Source of the DNA: Hymenobacter polaris | Lineage (GTDB): Bacteria > Bacteroidota > Bacteroidia > Cytophagales > Hymenobacteraceae | Assembly (NCBI RefSeq): GCF_012927305.1 | Contig: NZ_JABBGH010000002.1 | Location: forward strand, 62,001-126,000 | Reading direction: 5' to 3' | DNA: 64,000 bases | Shown: positions 37,035-46,155 of the stretch, one piece after another | Layout of the letters: each line of letters starts with the position of its first letter | Numbering within the stretch: the first letter of the stretch is position 1 | The notes under the pieces: generated by a model | Databases searched by the model: none | Told to the model about the DNA's origin: nothing | Seen by the model: the letters and a program-made list of their open reading frames with translations, nothing else | Position numbers and translations under genes: made by a program

Positions 37035-40000
37035 ATGCGTAAAATTCTGCTTGGTTTCCTGGCGTTTGTAGTGCTGCTGCTGGTGGCGCTGGTCGCCACG
37101 CCGTTCCTCTTCAAAGACAAATTGCGGGCCCTGGCCGACAAGCAGATAGCGCAGCGCGTGCGGGCCAAGGTGCAGTACAACCCCAGCGACATCGACGTAA
37201 CGCTGCTCAGCACCTTCCCCAATTTTGGGCTGGATATTAAGAACCTGCGCGTGATTGGCGTCGATTCGTTCAGCCGCGACACCCTAGCCTACCTGCCCGA
37301 CCTGAAGGTGGGCCTGGATTTGATGAGCGTGATTAAGGGCTCGCAGATTGACGTGAAGAGCGTGACGCTCGACCAGCCCGACATCTCGGCCAAAATCCTG
37401 AAGAGCGGCAAGGCCAACTGGGACATCATGGTGTCGGATTCGGCTGCGGCGGCCAAAGGCCAGGATACCAGCTCGGTGAACCTGGCCATTCAGGGCTGGA
37501 AGATGAACAACGGGCGCATCCGCTACAGCGACCTAACCATCCCATTCAGCTTCGACGCGCGTGGCGTGAACCACACCGGCAAGGGCGACTTCACGAAGAA
37601 CGTGTTTGACCTGACCTCGAACACGACCATCGACAAGCTGACGGCCACCTACAACGACGTGGACTACCTGACCGACAAGCAGGTAAATGCCGACGTGGCC
37701 ATGGCCATGGACCTGAATAAGAACCTCTACACCTTCAAGGACAATAAGGTCACACTCAACGATTTTCCGTTCAGCTTCGCCGGCTCCATTGGCTTGCCCA
37801 ATGCCGAGGACATCACCTACGACATGACGTTTAAGGCGCTGGCAACGGACTTCAAGAACATCCTGAGTCTAGTGCCGGGCGTGTTCGACAAGCAGTTTAA
37901 GGACGTGCAGGCCAGCGGGCAGGTGGCGTTTGATGGGTACGTGAAAGGCGTGCAAAACAAGCTGCGCCTACCCGGCTACGGCGTGAACCTGGCCGTGACC
38001 AACGGCCGCTTCAAGTACCCGCAGCTGCCGCAGGAGGCCAAGAACATCAACCTGAAGATGCAGGTGGACAACCCCTCGGGCTTTACTAACAACGTGAAAG
38101 TCAACATCCCGCAGTTTCACCTCGACCTGGGCACCAACCCGGTGGATGGCAACGTGGCCATCGACGGCCTGGACCCCATGAAGGTGGACGGACGCGTGAA
38201 AGCCAACGTGAACCTGGCCGAGGCGCTGAAGGTGTACCCAGTGGCCGGCATCACGGCCCGCGGGCAGCTGTTTGTGGATGCTACCGGCAAGGGCACCTAC
38301 TCGAAAACCCAGATGCCGGTGGTGAACGCGGCCATCAAGTTCACGAATGGCTACGTGAAGTCGAACAAGTTTCCGGCGCCGGTGGAGGACATTAACCTGA
38401 GCGGCACGGTGGTGAACAAGACCGGCCAGGTGAACGACACCTACGTGGATTTGCCGCAGTTTCACTTGGTGCTGGAGGGTGAGCCGCTCGACGGGCGGCT
38501 GGCCGCGCACAACATCAACTCGCCCATCTTCGACGCCAACGTGCGCGGCACGGTGGACTTGACCAAGATGACCAAGATTTTCCCCTTGGATGGCATGACC
38601 GTGACGGGCCGGGTATCGGGCAACATCGCGGCGGCCGGCAACATGGCCGACGTGGACGCCGGGCGCTACCAGAATGTGAAGGCCAGCGGCACGGTGCAAG
38701 CCAAGAACCTGACCTACAAGAGTAAAGACCTGCCGCAGGGCGTGAACATCAGCTCGGCCAGCGGCACGTTCAACAACAACCAGATTGTGATTCAGCAGCT
38801 GAACGGCACGGCGGGCACGTCCGATTTCGCGGCCAACGGCACCATCAGCAACTACCTGGGCTACCTCTTCACGCCCGGCCAGGCGCTGAAGGGCACCATG
38901 AACGTGACCTCGCACAACTTCAACGTGAACGAGTTTATGGTGGACCCGGTGAGCGAGAAGCCCACCGCCGGCGCCGTGCAGAAAGCCCCCGCCAAGGCCG
39001 ACGGCGTGGTGCCCATTCCGAAGTACTTCGACCTGGTGCTGAACAGCAAGGTCGACAATGTGACCTACGACAACCTAAAGCTGCAAAACGCCACCGGCAC
39101 CGTGACGGTGAAGAACGAGGTAGCCACGCTCAAAGACCTAACGTTTAACACCCTAGGGGCTACCTTCGGCACCAGCGGCAGCTACAACACCCAGAGCCTG
39201 GCCCACCCCAAGTTCGACTTCGGGCTGAACATCAAGAACCTAGATTTCCAGAAGGCCTTTGCCTCGTTCAACACCGTAAAGGCGCTGGTGCCGCTGGCGC
39301 AGGTGGTGCAGGGCGTGTTCAACACCAACTTCAAGGTGAGCGGCGAGATGGGCCAGGACATGCTGCCCAAGCTGGCCTCGCTCGACGGCTCGGGGCTATT
39401 CGACATCGTGAAAGCCAGCGTGTTGCAGTCGCCCACCCTCAACCAAATTGCCAGCCTCACCACGCTGCCGGACCTGAAGAACTTGCAGGTGCTCAACAAG
39501 ATAGTAAACGCTCAAATTGTGGATGGCAACTTAGTAGTGAAGCCATTTGACATTACGGTCGGCGACATTAAGATGACCCTAGGGGGCACTAACAGCCTGG
39601 CCGGTGCCCTGCAGTACGTGACGGCCATCAACGCGCCCACCGGCAAGCTGGGCACCACCGTCAGCAACCAGCTTACGCGCCTGACGGGCGTGCAAAACAT
39701 CCAGGGCACCGACCGCGTGACCCTAGGGCTCAACATTGGCGGCACCATCACCAGCCCCCAGGTGAAGCTGACCAGCGGCAGCCTCAAGGACCAGGGCAAG
39801 GCCATCGTGACCAACGTGGTGAAAACCAAGCTCACCGACGCTCTGCTAGGCCTAGCCAATAAGAAGCGCGCTCAAACCGACAGCACCCAGAAAGCCACCC
39901 AGATAACCCAGCAAAACGCCCAGGAGCAGCTAAACCTGGAAATCCAGAAGAAGAAGCTGGAGGCCGAAGCCAAAGCCCGCCAGGCCATCGGCAAGGGGCT

Positions 40001-40079
40001 GAACAGTTTGTTTGGCGGCGGGCGTAAAGCCAGCGCGCCGGCTACTACTGCGCCAGCCGACACTACCAAGAAACCCTAG
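37035..40079 (+). CDS. AsmA family membrane-anchored protein
   Basis: A protein of 1014 residues. One N-terminal helix (ILLGFLAFVVLLLVALVATPFL) anchors it in the inner membrane, and the rest is repetitive beta-structure with recurring blocks such as IKNLRVIGVDSFSRDTLAYLPDLKVGLDLMS (AsmA start), repeated NVNLAEALKVYP-like modules, and LGLNIGGTITSPQVKLTSGS near the end. A charged coiled tail (AQEQLNLEIQKKKLEAEAKARQ) precedes a Pro/Ala/Thr end. AsmA/TamB-type proteins bridge the periplasm and help lipid transfer to the outer membrane. A GTG lies one codon upstream. The gene is followed by a strong terminator. Confidence 0.88.
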   Translation: MRKILLGFLAFVVLLLVALVATPFLFKDKLRALADKQIAQRVRAKVQYNPSDIDVTLLSTFPNFGLDIKNLRVIGVDSFSRDTLAYLPDLKVGLDLMSVIKGSQIDVKSVTLDQPDISAKILKSGKANWDIMVSDSAAAAKGQDTSSVNLAIQGWKMNNGRIRYSDLTIPFSFDARGVNHTGKGDFTKNVFDLTSNTTIDKLTATYNDVDYLTDKQVNADVAMAMDLNKNLYTFKDNKVTLNDFPFSFAGSIGLPNAEDITYDMTFKALATDFKNILSLVPGVFDKQFKDVQASGQVAFDGYVKGVQNKLRLPGYGVNLAVTNGRFKYPQLPQEAKNINLKMQVDNPSGFTNNVKVNIPQFHLDLGTNPVDGNVAIDGLDPMKVDGRVKANVNLAEALKVYPVAGITARGQLFVDATGKGTYSKTQMPVVNAAIKFTNGYVKSNKFPAPVEDINLSGTVVNKTGQVNDTYVDLPQFHLVLEGEPLDGRLAAHNINSPIFDANVRGTVDLTKMTKIFPLDGMTVTGRVSGNIAAAGNMADVDAGRYQNVKASGTVQAKNLTYKSKDLPQGVNISSASGTFNNNQIVIQQLNGTAGTSDFAANGTISNYLGYLFTPGQALKGTMNVTSHNFNVNEFMVDPVSEKPTAGAVQKAPAKADGVVPIPKYFDLVLNSKVDNVTYDNLKLQNATGTVTVKNEVATLKDLTFNTLGATFGTSGSYNTQSLAHPKFDFGLNIKNLDFQKAFASFNTVKALVPLAQVVQGVFNTNFKVSGEMGQDMLPKLASLDGSGLFDIVKASVLQSPTLNQIASLTTLPDLKNLQVLNKIVNAQIVDGNLVVKPFDITVGDIKMTLGGTNSLAGALQYVTAINAPTGKLGTTVSNQLTRLTGVQNIQGTDRVTLGLNIGGTITSPQVKLTSGSLKDQGKAIVTNVVKTKLTDALLGLANKKRAQTDSTQKATQITQQNAQEQLNLEIQKKKLEAEAKARQAIGKGLNSLFGGGRKASAPATTAPADTTKKP

Positions 40080-40101
40080 CCCTAACTTCTTCAGCAAGAA
40101 T

Positions 40102-40152
40102 AAGCCGGATTTGGCAGCGTGTTAGCCAACATGCTGCCAAATCCGGCTTTTT
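40102..40152 (+). terminator. Strong intrinsic terminator after the AsmA gene
   Basis: A 17-base perfect stem (40102-40118 with 40133-40149; core AAGCCGGATTTGGCAGC), extended by TGTT/AACA inside, is followed by a T run. It lies 22 bp after the AsmA stop. Confidence 0.9.
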
Positions 40153-40181
40153 GCGTTTAACCTGGCCGGGTAGAGCTGCGT

Positions 40182-40214
40182 TTTGCAATTATTTGGCAAT
40201 TGGCGCGAACTTTG
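40182..40214 (+). promoter_or_regulatory. Possible Bacteroidota promoter of the secretion operon
   Basis: TTTG at 40182-40185 and GAACTTTG at 40207-40214, separated by 21 bases, approximate the Bacteroidota consensus TTTG-N19-TAnnTTTG. It lies about 95 bp before the first ATG. The first base of the -7 element does not match, so confidence is low. Confidence 0.35.
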
Positions 40215-40307
40215 TGGCACACTTCATCAATTATTCATCTTGGGAGTATTCGTCGGCGAAGGCCTGCTAGTATCGCACCCCTAGGCTACTCAGTTTATTT
40301 CTACCTA

Positions 40308-41324
40308 ATGGCTTCACACGCTACGGCAAACCTGCCGCCGCCCACCCCCTGGCAACGCTTTACGCGCATGCTGGACACCGAACGCGACACCATCCGCTAC
40401 ATTATCTGGTACGCCGTGCTGGCGGGCGTCATCAGCCTGTCGCTGCCCCTAGGCACGCAGGCCGTGTTTAACCTGGTTTCGACGGGCGCCGTGTTTGGCT
40501 CTACCTACCTGCTCATCGCGGTGGTAGTGGGCGGGGTGCTGCTGGGCGGCCTGCTCACAGTGGGGCAGCTTACCCTGGTTGAAGCCATTGAGCAGCGCAT
40601 CTTTGCCAAGGCCGCCATTGAGTATGCCTACCGCCTGCCGCGCATTAAGCCCGAGGCGCTGCACGGCCAAAACCCAGCCGAGCTGGTCAACCGCTTCTTC
40701 GACGTGTTGACGGTGCAGAAGGGCCTGACGAAGTTCTTGATTGACATCTCCTTTGCGGCATTGCAAGTGCTGTTCGGCGTTATCGTGCTGGCCTTTTACC
40801 ACCCTATCTTCATCGCCTTTGGCTTGTTTACCATCGTGGCGCTGGTGCTGGTGTACGCCCTCAACTACCGGCGCGCCCTGCGCACGAGCATCGAGGAGTC
40901 GGCCTACAAGTACGAGCTGGTGGACTCGCTCGAGCACGTGGCCAAGCACCTGGATGACGTGCGCGGCAATGAGGAAGCGCAGAAAAACGCCCTGGCCCGT
41001 ACCGACGAGCTGACTTCCTCGTACCTGCACGCCCGCAACGACCACTTCCGGGTGCTGAAAACCTACTATAGCTACGCCGTGGCGCTGCGCACCTTCCTCA
41101 CGGCCGGCTTGCTCATCGCGGGCACGCTGTTCGTGGTGTCGCGCCAAATGACCCTAGGGCAGTTCGTTGCGGCTGAAGTAATTATCGTGCAGATAAGCGG
41201 CTCGATAGAAAAATTAATGACCGGCGTAAGCACCATTTTTGACATTCTGACGGGCGTGGAAAAGATAGCCGCCGTAACCGACCTGCCCATCGAAGAGCCT
41301 CAAGACGCCCTGCACCATGCTTAA
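40308..41324 (+). CDS. ABC exporter transmembrane domain without an ATPase domain
   Basis: A 338-residue protein that aligns by eye with the transmembrane half of type-1 ABC exporters: six helices between about residues 30 and 300, with the conserved IEQRIFAKAAIEYAYRLPRI coupling region, ELVNRFFDVLTVQKGLTKFLID, and VGGVLLGGLL. The protein ends just where a nucleotide-binding domain should begin. No Walker A, LSGGQ or Walker B exists here. The TAA stop (41322-41324) overlaps the ATG of the HlyD gene (41317), so the truncation is part of an intact, coupled operon. It may use an ATPase in trans or move substrate another way. ATG 40308 was chosen as start. Confidence 0.85.
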   Translation: MASHATANLPPPTPWQRFTRMLDTERDTIRYIIWYAVLAGVISLSLPLGTQAVFNLVSTGAVFGSTYLLIAVVVGGVLLGGLLTVGQLTLVEAIEQRIFAKAAIEYAYRLPRIKPEALHGQNPAELVNRFFDVLTVQKGLTKFLIDISFAALQVLFGVIVLAFYHPIFIAFGLFTIVALVLVYALNYRRALRTSIEESAYKYELVDSLEHVAKHLDDVRGNEEAQKNALARTDELTSSYLHARNDHFRVLKTYYSYAVALRTFLTAGLLIAGTLFVVSRQMTLGQFVAAEVIIVQISGSIEKLMTGVSTIFDILTGVEKIAAVTDLPIEEPQDALHHA

Positions 41325-42696
41325 CCTCTCGAACCAAAACGTGGCCGATGAGGTGTGGGAAAAAACCGCCCGCCAGTCGCGCCCCCAGCTGCTGCGCACC
41401 CAGCCCAGCCGCAAGCTAGGCCGTATCTTACTCGTTGTGGGCCTGGTGTTTCTGGTCATGCTTTTTATGCCCTGGCGCCAAACCATCGATGGGGTTGGCA
41501 CGCTCACGGCCCTCACGCCCCAGGACCGCCCCCAAACGGTGCAAAACCAGATTGCCGGCCGCATCGAACACTGGAACGTGCGCGAAGGCCAGCGCGTGCA
41601 AAAGGGTGATACGCTGCTGATGATTTCGGAAATTAAGGACGAGTACTTCGACCCCAACCTGCCCGAGCGTCTGCGCGAGCAGCTGGCCGCCAAGCGCGGC
41701 AACGTACTAGCCTACCAGGCTAAAATCGGCGCCACCGACCAGCAGATAACCGCCCTGCGCGCCACGCTGGAGGTGCAATTGGAGTCGGCCCGCAACAAAG
41801 TGGAGCAGGCCCAAAACTACCTCAACAGCGACCGCGCCGACCTGGTAGCCATCACTAACTTCTACGAAACGGCCAAGGCGCGGCTGCTGCGCTACGAGGA
41901 GGGCTACAAAAACGGTCTCTTCTCGCTCACCGATATCGAGACGCGCCGCCTTAAGCTGCAGGAAGACCTGGCCAAGGTGACCTCGCAGCGCAACAAGGTG
42001 AACAGCAGTATTCAGGCCCTGGCCAACGCCCGCATTGAGCTGGCCAACCTGCGCGCCAAGTTCGCCCAAGATTTAGCCAAGGCCAGTTCCGACCGCAGCA
42101 CGGCCGTGGCGAGCCGCGAAAGCTACGAAGGTGAGGTAGCTGCCACCCGCAATAAAATAGCTAATGTGTCGGTGCGCCGGGGCCTATACGTAGTGCGCGC
42201 GCCCCAAACCGGCTACATCGTGCGCGCCCTCAAGGCCGGCATCGGCGAAACCATCAAGGAGGGCGAGTCCATTGCCACCCTGCAGCCCGAGGCGCCGCTG
42301 CTGGCCGCCGAGCTGTACGTGCGGGCCATGGACGTGCCGCTCATTCAGCGCGGGCGCACCGTGCGCCTGCAGTTCGATGGCTGGCCGGCCATTCAGTTTT
42401 CGGGCTGGCCGAGCGCGGCGGTGGGCACCTTCGGCGGCGTGGTGACGGTGATTGACGTGGTGAGCAGCACCGGCAGCAAGTACCGCCTGCTGGTGCGCCC
42501 CGCCCAGCCCCAGTCCGGCGACCAGCCCTGGCCCAAGCAGCTGCGCCTGGGCTCGGGCGTGCGCGGCTGGGTCATCCTCGACTCGGTGCCCGTGTGGTAC
42601 GAAATCTGGCGGCAGCTCAATGGCTTCCCGCCCACCCTGAAAGAAGAGCCCGACACCACGCCCGTAAAAGGGGAATCCGGCAAAGCCGACAAATAG
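41317..42696 (+). CDS. HlyD/MFP family membrane-fusion protein
   Basis: An adaptor of 459 residues: cytoplasmic head, one membrane helix (ILLVVGLVFLVMLFMPW), a split lipoyl/barrel (IAGRIEHWNVREGQRVQKGDTLLMISE and RAPQTGYIVRALKAGIGETIKEGESIATL), and a long coiled-coil hairpin between (about residues 110-285). It links the inner-membrane transporter to the outer-membrane channel in tripartite export. It overlaps the upstream transporter stop by 8 bp and is followed 5 bp later by the TolC-like gene. Confidence 0.92.
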   Translation: MLNLSNQNVADEVWEKTARQSRPQLLRTQPSRKLGRILLVVGLVFLVMLFMPWRQTIDGVGTLTALTPQDRPQTVQNQIAGRIEHWNVREGQRVQKGDTLLMISEIKDEYFDPNLPERLREQLAAKRGNVLAYQAKIGATDQQITALRATLEVQLESARNKVEQAQNYLNSDRADLVAITNFYETAKARLLRYEEGYKNGLFSLTDIETRRLKLQEDLAKVTSQRNKVNSSIQALANARIELANLRAKFAQDLAKASSDRSTAVASRESYEGEVAATRNKIANVSVRRGLYVVRAPQTGYIVRALKAGIGETIKEGESIATLQPEAPLLAAELYVRAMDVPLIQRGRTVRLQFDGWPAIQFSGWPSAAVGTFGGVVTVIDVVSSTGSKYRLLVRPAQPQSGDQPWPKQLRLGSGVRGWVILDSVPVWYEIWRQLNGFPPTLKEEPDTTPVKGESGKADK

Positions 42697-42701
42697 CCGC
42701 T

Positions 42702-44291
42702 ATGCCTTCGTTTTTTTTCTTGCTACAATTCCTTCACGGGCTGGCCTTCCGCTGCGCGAGCTTGACAGCCCGCGCCTACCCTAGGGGGGGGGCGGCTGCT
42801 AAAGCAGGCGCCACGGCCTGGCTGCTATTGGTGGCCGGCCCCGCCCTGGCCCAAGACCTCCAGCTGCCGGCCCGCAAATCGGGCCTGGAGCGTGCCCCGC
42901 TGCAAACTATGCAGCTCGAAGAAATCCGGCCCGCCGATACAGCCAAGGTTTTCTCGCTGCAGGACCTGGCCGAGCTGGTGTTTGCCAACCACCCCATCGT
43001 AAAGCAGGCCGCCCTGCTCGGCGCCGAGGCCCAGAGCCAGGTGCTGCAAGCCCGGGGCGGTTTTGACCCCAAGCTGGGCTCCGACTTCCACCGCAAGCTT
43101 TTTGGGGGCACCGAGTACTACAATAACTGGGGCAACGAGTTGAAGGTACCGCTCTGGCCGGGCGGCATCGACCTGAAAGCCAGCTACGACCGCTACGTGG
43201 GCGTGTACACCAACCCCGAAACCCGCACCCCGGTAAATGGCCTGGCCGGCTTGGGCTTGTCGATTCCCATCGGCCAGGGCTTGCTCATTGATGCGCGCCG
43301 CAACACCCTGCGCCAAGCCAAAATACTGGTAACGGCCGCCGAAGCTGACCGCGTGAAGCAGATAAACGAGGTTTGGCTGCAAGCCGTGAAGGACTACTGG
43401 AACTGGTACTACCAGTATCAGCAGCAGCAGCTTATCCGCGAGGGCATTGCGCTGGCCAACCGCCGCTTCCAGGCCACGGCCCGCCGCGCCCAGATTGGCG
43501 ACCAGGCTCCCGTCGATTCGGTGGAGGCCCAGATAACGGTGCAGGACCGCCTGGTGCAGGCCGCGCAGCTGCAAGTAGAGCTGCTCAATGCGCGCCTGGT
43601 GCTCAGCAACCACCTCTGGAACAAGGACGGCCAGCCCGTGGAGCTGCCCACCTACGCTGCCCCCGAAACGCCCGTACGCGATACCGTGACCCGCGCCGAA
43701 TACCAGCGCCTGCGCGAGCTGGCTTCCAGCCAGCACCCCACGCTTATTAAGCTCGATGCCAAGCGCTTGCAGTACAGCATCGAGGAGCGCTACCGCCGCG
43801 AAATGCTCAAGCCCAAGCTCAACCTGAGCGGCAGCTTCATCAGCCAGGGCAACTTCTACCAGCCCGAGGTGCCCAGCTACTATAACTTCGGCTGGGATAA
43901 CTACAAGGTGGGGGTGGACTTTTCCTTTCCGCTATTCCTGCGCGCCGAGCGCGGCAAGCTGCAGTACACCCGCATCCAGATTCAGGAAAACCAGCTGGAG
44001 CGCCAGCAAAGCCAGCGCACCATTGTCACGCAGGTGAACTCGCTCTACAACACGCTGAAAGCCTACGAGCAGCAGTTGCAGCTGCAGGCCCAAACGATTA
44101 CCAACCAGCGCATTCTGCTGCGGGCCGAGCTGCAAAAGTTCGAGCTGGGCGAGAGTACCATCTTCCTGATAAACACCCGCGAAACCAAGCTCATCGAGCT
44201 GCGCATCAAGCAGGAAAGCCTGCGCTCGAGCTACGAGAAATCCAGGGCCGAGCTGTACTACTACGCCGGCACGCGGTCTATCACTAACTAG
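42702..44291 (+). CDS. TolC family outer-membrane channel of the secretion operon
   Basis: A protein of 529 residues with the outer-membrane efflux protein pattern: paired long helical repeats with FSLQDLAELVFANHPIVKQAALLG near the start and TRAEYQRLRELASSQHPTLIKLDAKR in the second half. A signal segment (AWLLLVAGPALAQ) lies after an unusually long leader of about 37 residues. This leader contains a T8 run (42711-42718) and a G9 run (42784-42792). The channel completes a transporter-adaptor-channel set. The stop codon abuts the long palindrome at 44291. Confidence 0.88.
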   Translation: MPSFFFLLQFLHGLAFRCASLTARAYPRGGAAAKAGATAWLLLVAGPALAQDLQLPARKSGLERAPLQTMQLEEIRPADTAKVFSLQDLAELVFANHPIVKQAALLGAEAQSQVLQARGGFDPKLGSDFHRKLFGGTEYYNNWGNELKVPLWPGGIDLKASYDRYVGVYTNPETRTPVNGLAGLGLSIPIGQGLLIDARRNTLRQAKILVTAAEADRVKQINEVWLQAVKDYWNWYYQYQQQQLIREGIALANRRFQATARRAQIGDQAPVDSVEAQITVQDRLVQAAQLQVELLNARLVLSNHLWNKDGQPVELPTYAAPETPVRDTVTRAEYQRLRELASSQHPTLIKLDAKRLQYSIEERYRREMLKPKLNLSGSFISQGNFYQPEVPSYYNFGWDNYKVGVDFSFPLFLRAERGKLQYTRIQIQENQLERQQSQRTIVTQVNSLYNTLKAYEQQLQLQAQTITNQRILLRAELQKFELGESTIFLINTRETKLIELRIKQESLRSSYEKSRAELYYYAGTRSITN

Positions 44292-44484
44292 ACCGCAGAT
44301 TTAACGGATTTAACTGATGTCGCAGATACGCTGCTTCGCAGTTGGCTACGCGAATAGTGAGGGCCCTAGAATAGTTTCTTGGCCGAAGAGGTAAGCGGGC
44401 TAAGCAAAGGCATTTTAACGTTCACGTAGCCAGCTGCGAAGCAGCGTATCTGCGACATCAGTTAAATCCGTTAAATCTGCGGTC
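44291..44484. repeat. Long palindrome family B between two convergent stop codons
   Basis: Arms of 61 bases (44291-44351 and 44424-44484) are complementary apart from one or two bases. They read GACCGCAGATTTAACGG, AACTGATGTCGCAGATACG and CTGCTTCGCAG in order. The left arm starts in the last base of the upstream TAG stop; the right arm ends 1 bp before the opposite gene's stop. A unique 72-base spacer separates them. A decayed half copy lies at 6332-6382. Confidence 0.92.
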
Positions 44485-44485
44485 T

Positions 44486-45988
44486 TTAATCTGCAGTCCA
44501 GCCACCCCCTAGGGCCTGGTAGAGCAAGATGCCCTGCTGCAGCTGGTCGCGGCGGGCGTTGGCCAGGTTCAGCTCGGCGTCGAGCGAGCTGCGCTGGGCC
44601 GTAACTACTTCCAGGTAAGAGGCATAGCCGGCCAGGTACAGCTCATTGGAAGTCTCGATGGCGCTGCGGAGCTGGGCGGCCTCGCGGGCGCGCAGGTCCA
44701 CGATGGCGCGGTAGTTTTCGAGGCCGCGCAGCCCGATTACCACGTCGCGGTAGCCGCTTTGCAGGGCCTGCTGGTAGCGGTAGTAGGTTTCGTTGCGGCC
44801 GGCGGCGGCACGGCGCAAATCGGCCCGGAAGGCCGCCCGGTTGATGATAGGCCCGGTGAGACCCCCTAGGACCCCAAATACCACCGAGTTAGGATTAAAG
44901 AGCAAGTCGGCCCGAAACGCGTTGAGGCCCAGGTAGGGCGTGAGGGTGAGCGAGGGCAGGAAGGCGGCCTGGGCGGCGGCAATGTCGGCCTGGCCGGCCG
45001 CCAGCTCGGCTTCGGCCTGGCGCACGTCGGGCCGATGGCGCAGGGCCGAGGCCGGAATGCCCACCCCCAGCTTGCCCACCAGCCCGGCTTCGGGTAGCGT
45101 GGTGCCGCGCTTAATGGGCGCGGGGTAGCGGCCTAGCAGCTGGTTGAGGCGGGTTTCGGTTTCGACGATGCCCTGGCGGGCTTCGTAGGCCAGGCTTTCG
45201 GTACGCAGCGTTTGGGCTGCAAACTGCTGCACGGCCAGCTCGGTGGCGCGGCCGGCCTGCTTTTGGATGCGTATCAGGCGCAGGGCTTCCTGCTGCAAGC
45301 GAGCATTGCGCTGCACCACGGCCAGCTGGTTGTCCAGGGTCAGCAGCTCGTAGTAGTTGCGGGCTATTTCAGCAATAAGGTTGGTTTGCACCAGCCGGCG
45401 GCCTTCCTCCGAGGCCAGCACGCGCAAGTAGGCGGCGCGGCGCCGGCTGCGCAGCTTGCCCCAAATGTCAATTTCCCAGCTGCTGCGGAAGCCGCCAAAA
45501 AAGTCGGGCGTGATGGGCCCCGGAATCACTTGGTTGCCCGTGATATTCTGCGAGAGGTTGGTGTCGTAGTTGCCCACCCCATTGAGGGTGTAGCGCCCGT
45601 AGCGGTCGAGCCCCGCCGTGCCCCCTAGGGATACGGTGGGAAACAACGCCCCGCGCCGCTCGATGTAGTCAGCCCTGGCCAGCTCGACGCGCTGCACGGC
45701 CACGCGCAAGTCCAGGTTTTGCCGCAGCGCCGTGTCTATCAGCGCCGTCAGGGCCGAGTCTTGGTAGAATTTGCGCCAGGGCTGCCCCCCAGCCCCTAGC
45801 GAATCGACGGGCGCGGCGGCGTTGGGGAAGGCGGCCGGCAGCCGGGCGCCCGCGCTGGGTGCGTCGGGCGCGGCCACGCGGCAGCCGGCGGCGAGTAGCA
45901 ATAGAAGACTGAGTGTTATGGCCAGGCGATTTACCCCATCCCCCGGCCCCCTCCCCTTTGGGAGAGGGGGAGCCGCGGCGGCGCACAT
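44486..45988 (-). CDS. RND efflux outer-membrane lipoprotein (NodT/OprM type)
   Basis: A TolC-superfamily lipoprotein of about 500 residues. The lipobox is LLAAGC. The characteristic first-repeat block PWRKFYQDSALTALIDTALRQNLDLRVA and the second-repeat IPASALRHRPDVRQAEAELAAGQADIAAAQAAFLPSLTL identify the NodT branch. It is the outer-membrane exit of the RND pump encoded upstream. The open frame begins at 46027; I take ATG 45988. The leader before the hydrophobic segment (PLPKGRGPGDGVN) is encoded inside an inverted repeat, so the native start is uncertain. Confidence 0.9.
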   Translation of the reverse strand: MCAAAAPPLPKGRGPGDGVNRLAITLSLLLLLAAGCRVAAPDAPSAGARLPAAFPNAAAPVDSLGAGGQPWRKFYQDSALTALIDTALRQNLDLRVAVQRVELARADYIERRGALFPTVSLGGTAGLDRYGRYTLNGVGNYDTNLSQNITGNQVIPGPITPDFFGGFRSSWEIDIWGKLRSRRRAAYLRVLASEEGRRLVQTNLIAEIARNYYELLTLDNQLAVVQRNARLQQEALRLIRIQKQAGRATELAVQQFAAQTLRTESLAYEARQGIVETETRLNQLLGRYPAPIKRGTTLPEAGLVGKLGVGIPASALRHRPDVRQAEAELAAGQADIAAAQAAFLPSLTLTPYLGLNAFRADLLFNPNSVVFGVLGGLTGPIINRAAFRADLRRAAAGRNETYYRYQQALQSGYRDVVIGLRGLENYRAIVDLRAREAAQLRSAIETSNELYLAGYASYLEVVTAQRSSLDAELNLANARRDQLQQGILLYQALGGGWTAD

Positions 45989-46144
45989 AGTTGACTGTAG
46001 TTTATATAGGGGCTTTTGTAAACTCATTTTAAAGCAGAATCAGCTAATACACTGCTGATAATAGCGCCGCCGTGGTTTCCTTTCCCTCGCAGGATGTCGC
46101 GCATCAAGCGAGGTGGGGCCGGGGGGTGGGGTAAATCGCCTGGC
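45921..46144. repeat. Inverted repeat family D around the start of the outer-membrane factor gene
   Basis: A 30-base arm at 45921-45950 (GCCAGGCGATTTACCCC, then CCCCGGCCCC) recurs inverted at 46115-46144 with one mismatch. One arm lies within the 5' coding region of the outer-membrane factor; the other ends 11 bp before the RND pump's stop. Confidence 0.88.
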
Positions 46145-46155
46145 AGCCAAAGGGC

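Noticed and set aside
40308-41324. ABC exporter gene as a frameshifted pseudogene with the ATPase in another frame
   Set aside because: The HlyD coding region starts inside the stop codon of this gene, leaving no DNA for an ATPase domain, and both reading frames are intact.
42825-43736. Long antisense open frame over the TolC-like gene
   Set aside because: Composition of a shadow frame, no domain, and the TolC family match on the other strand is clear.
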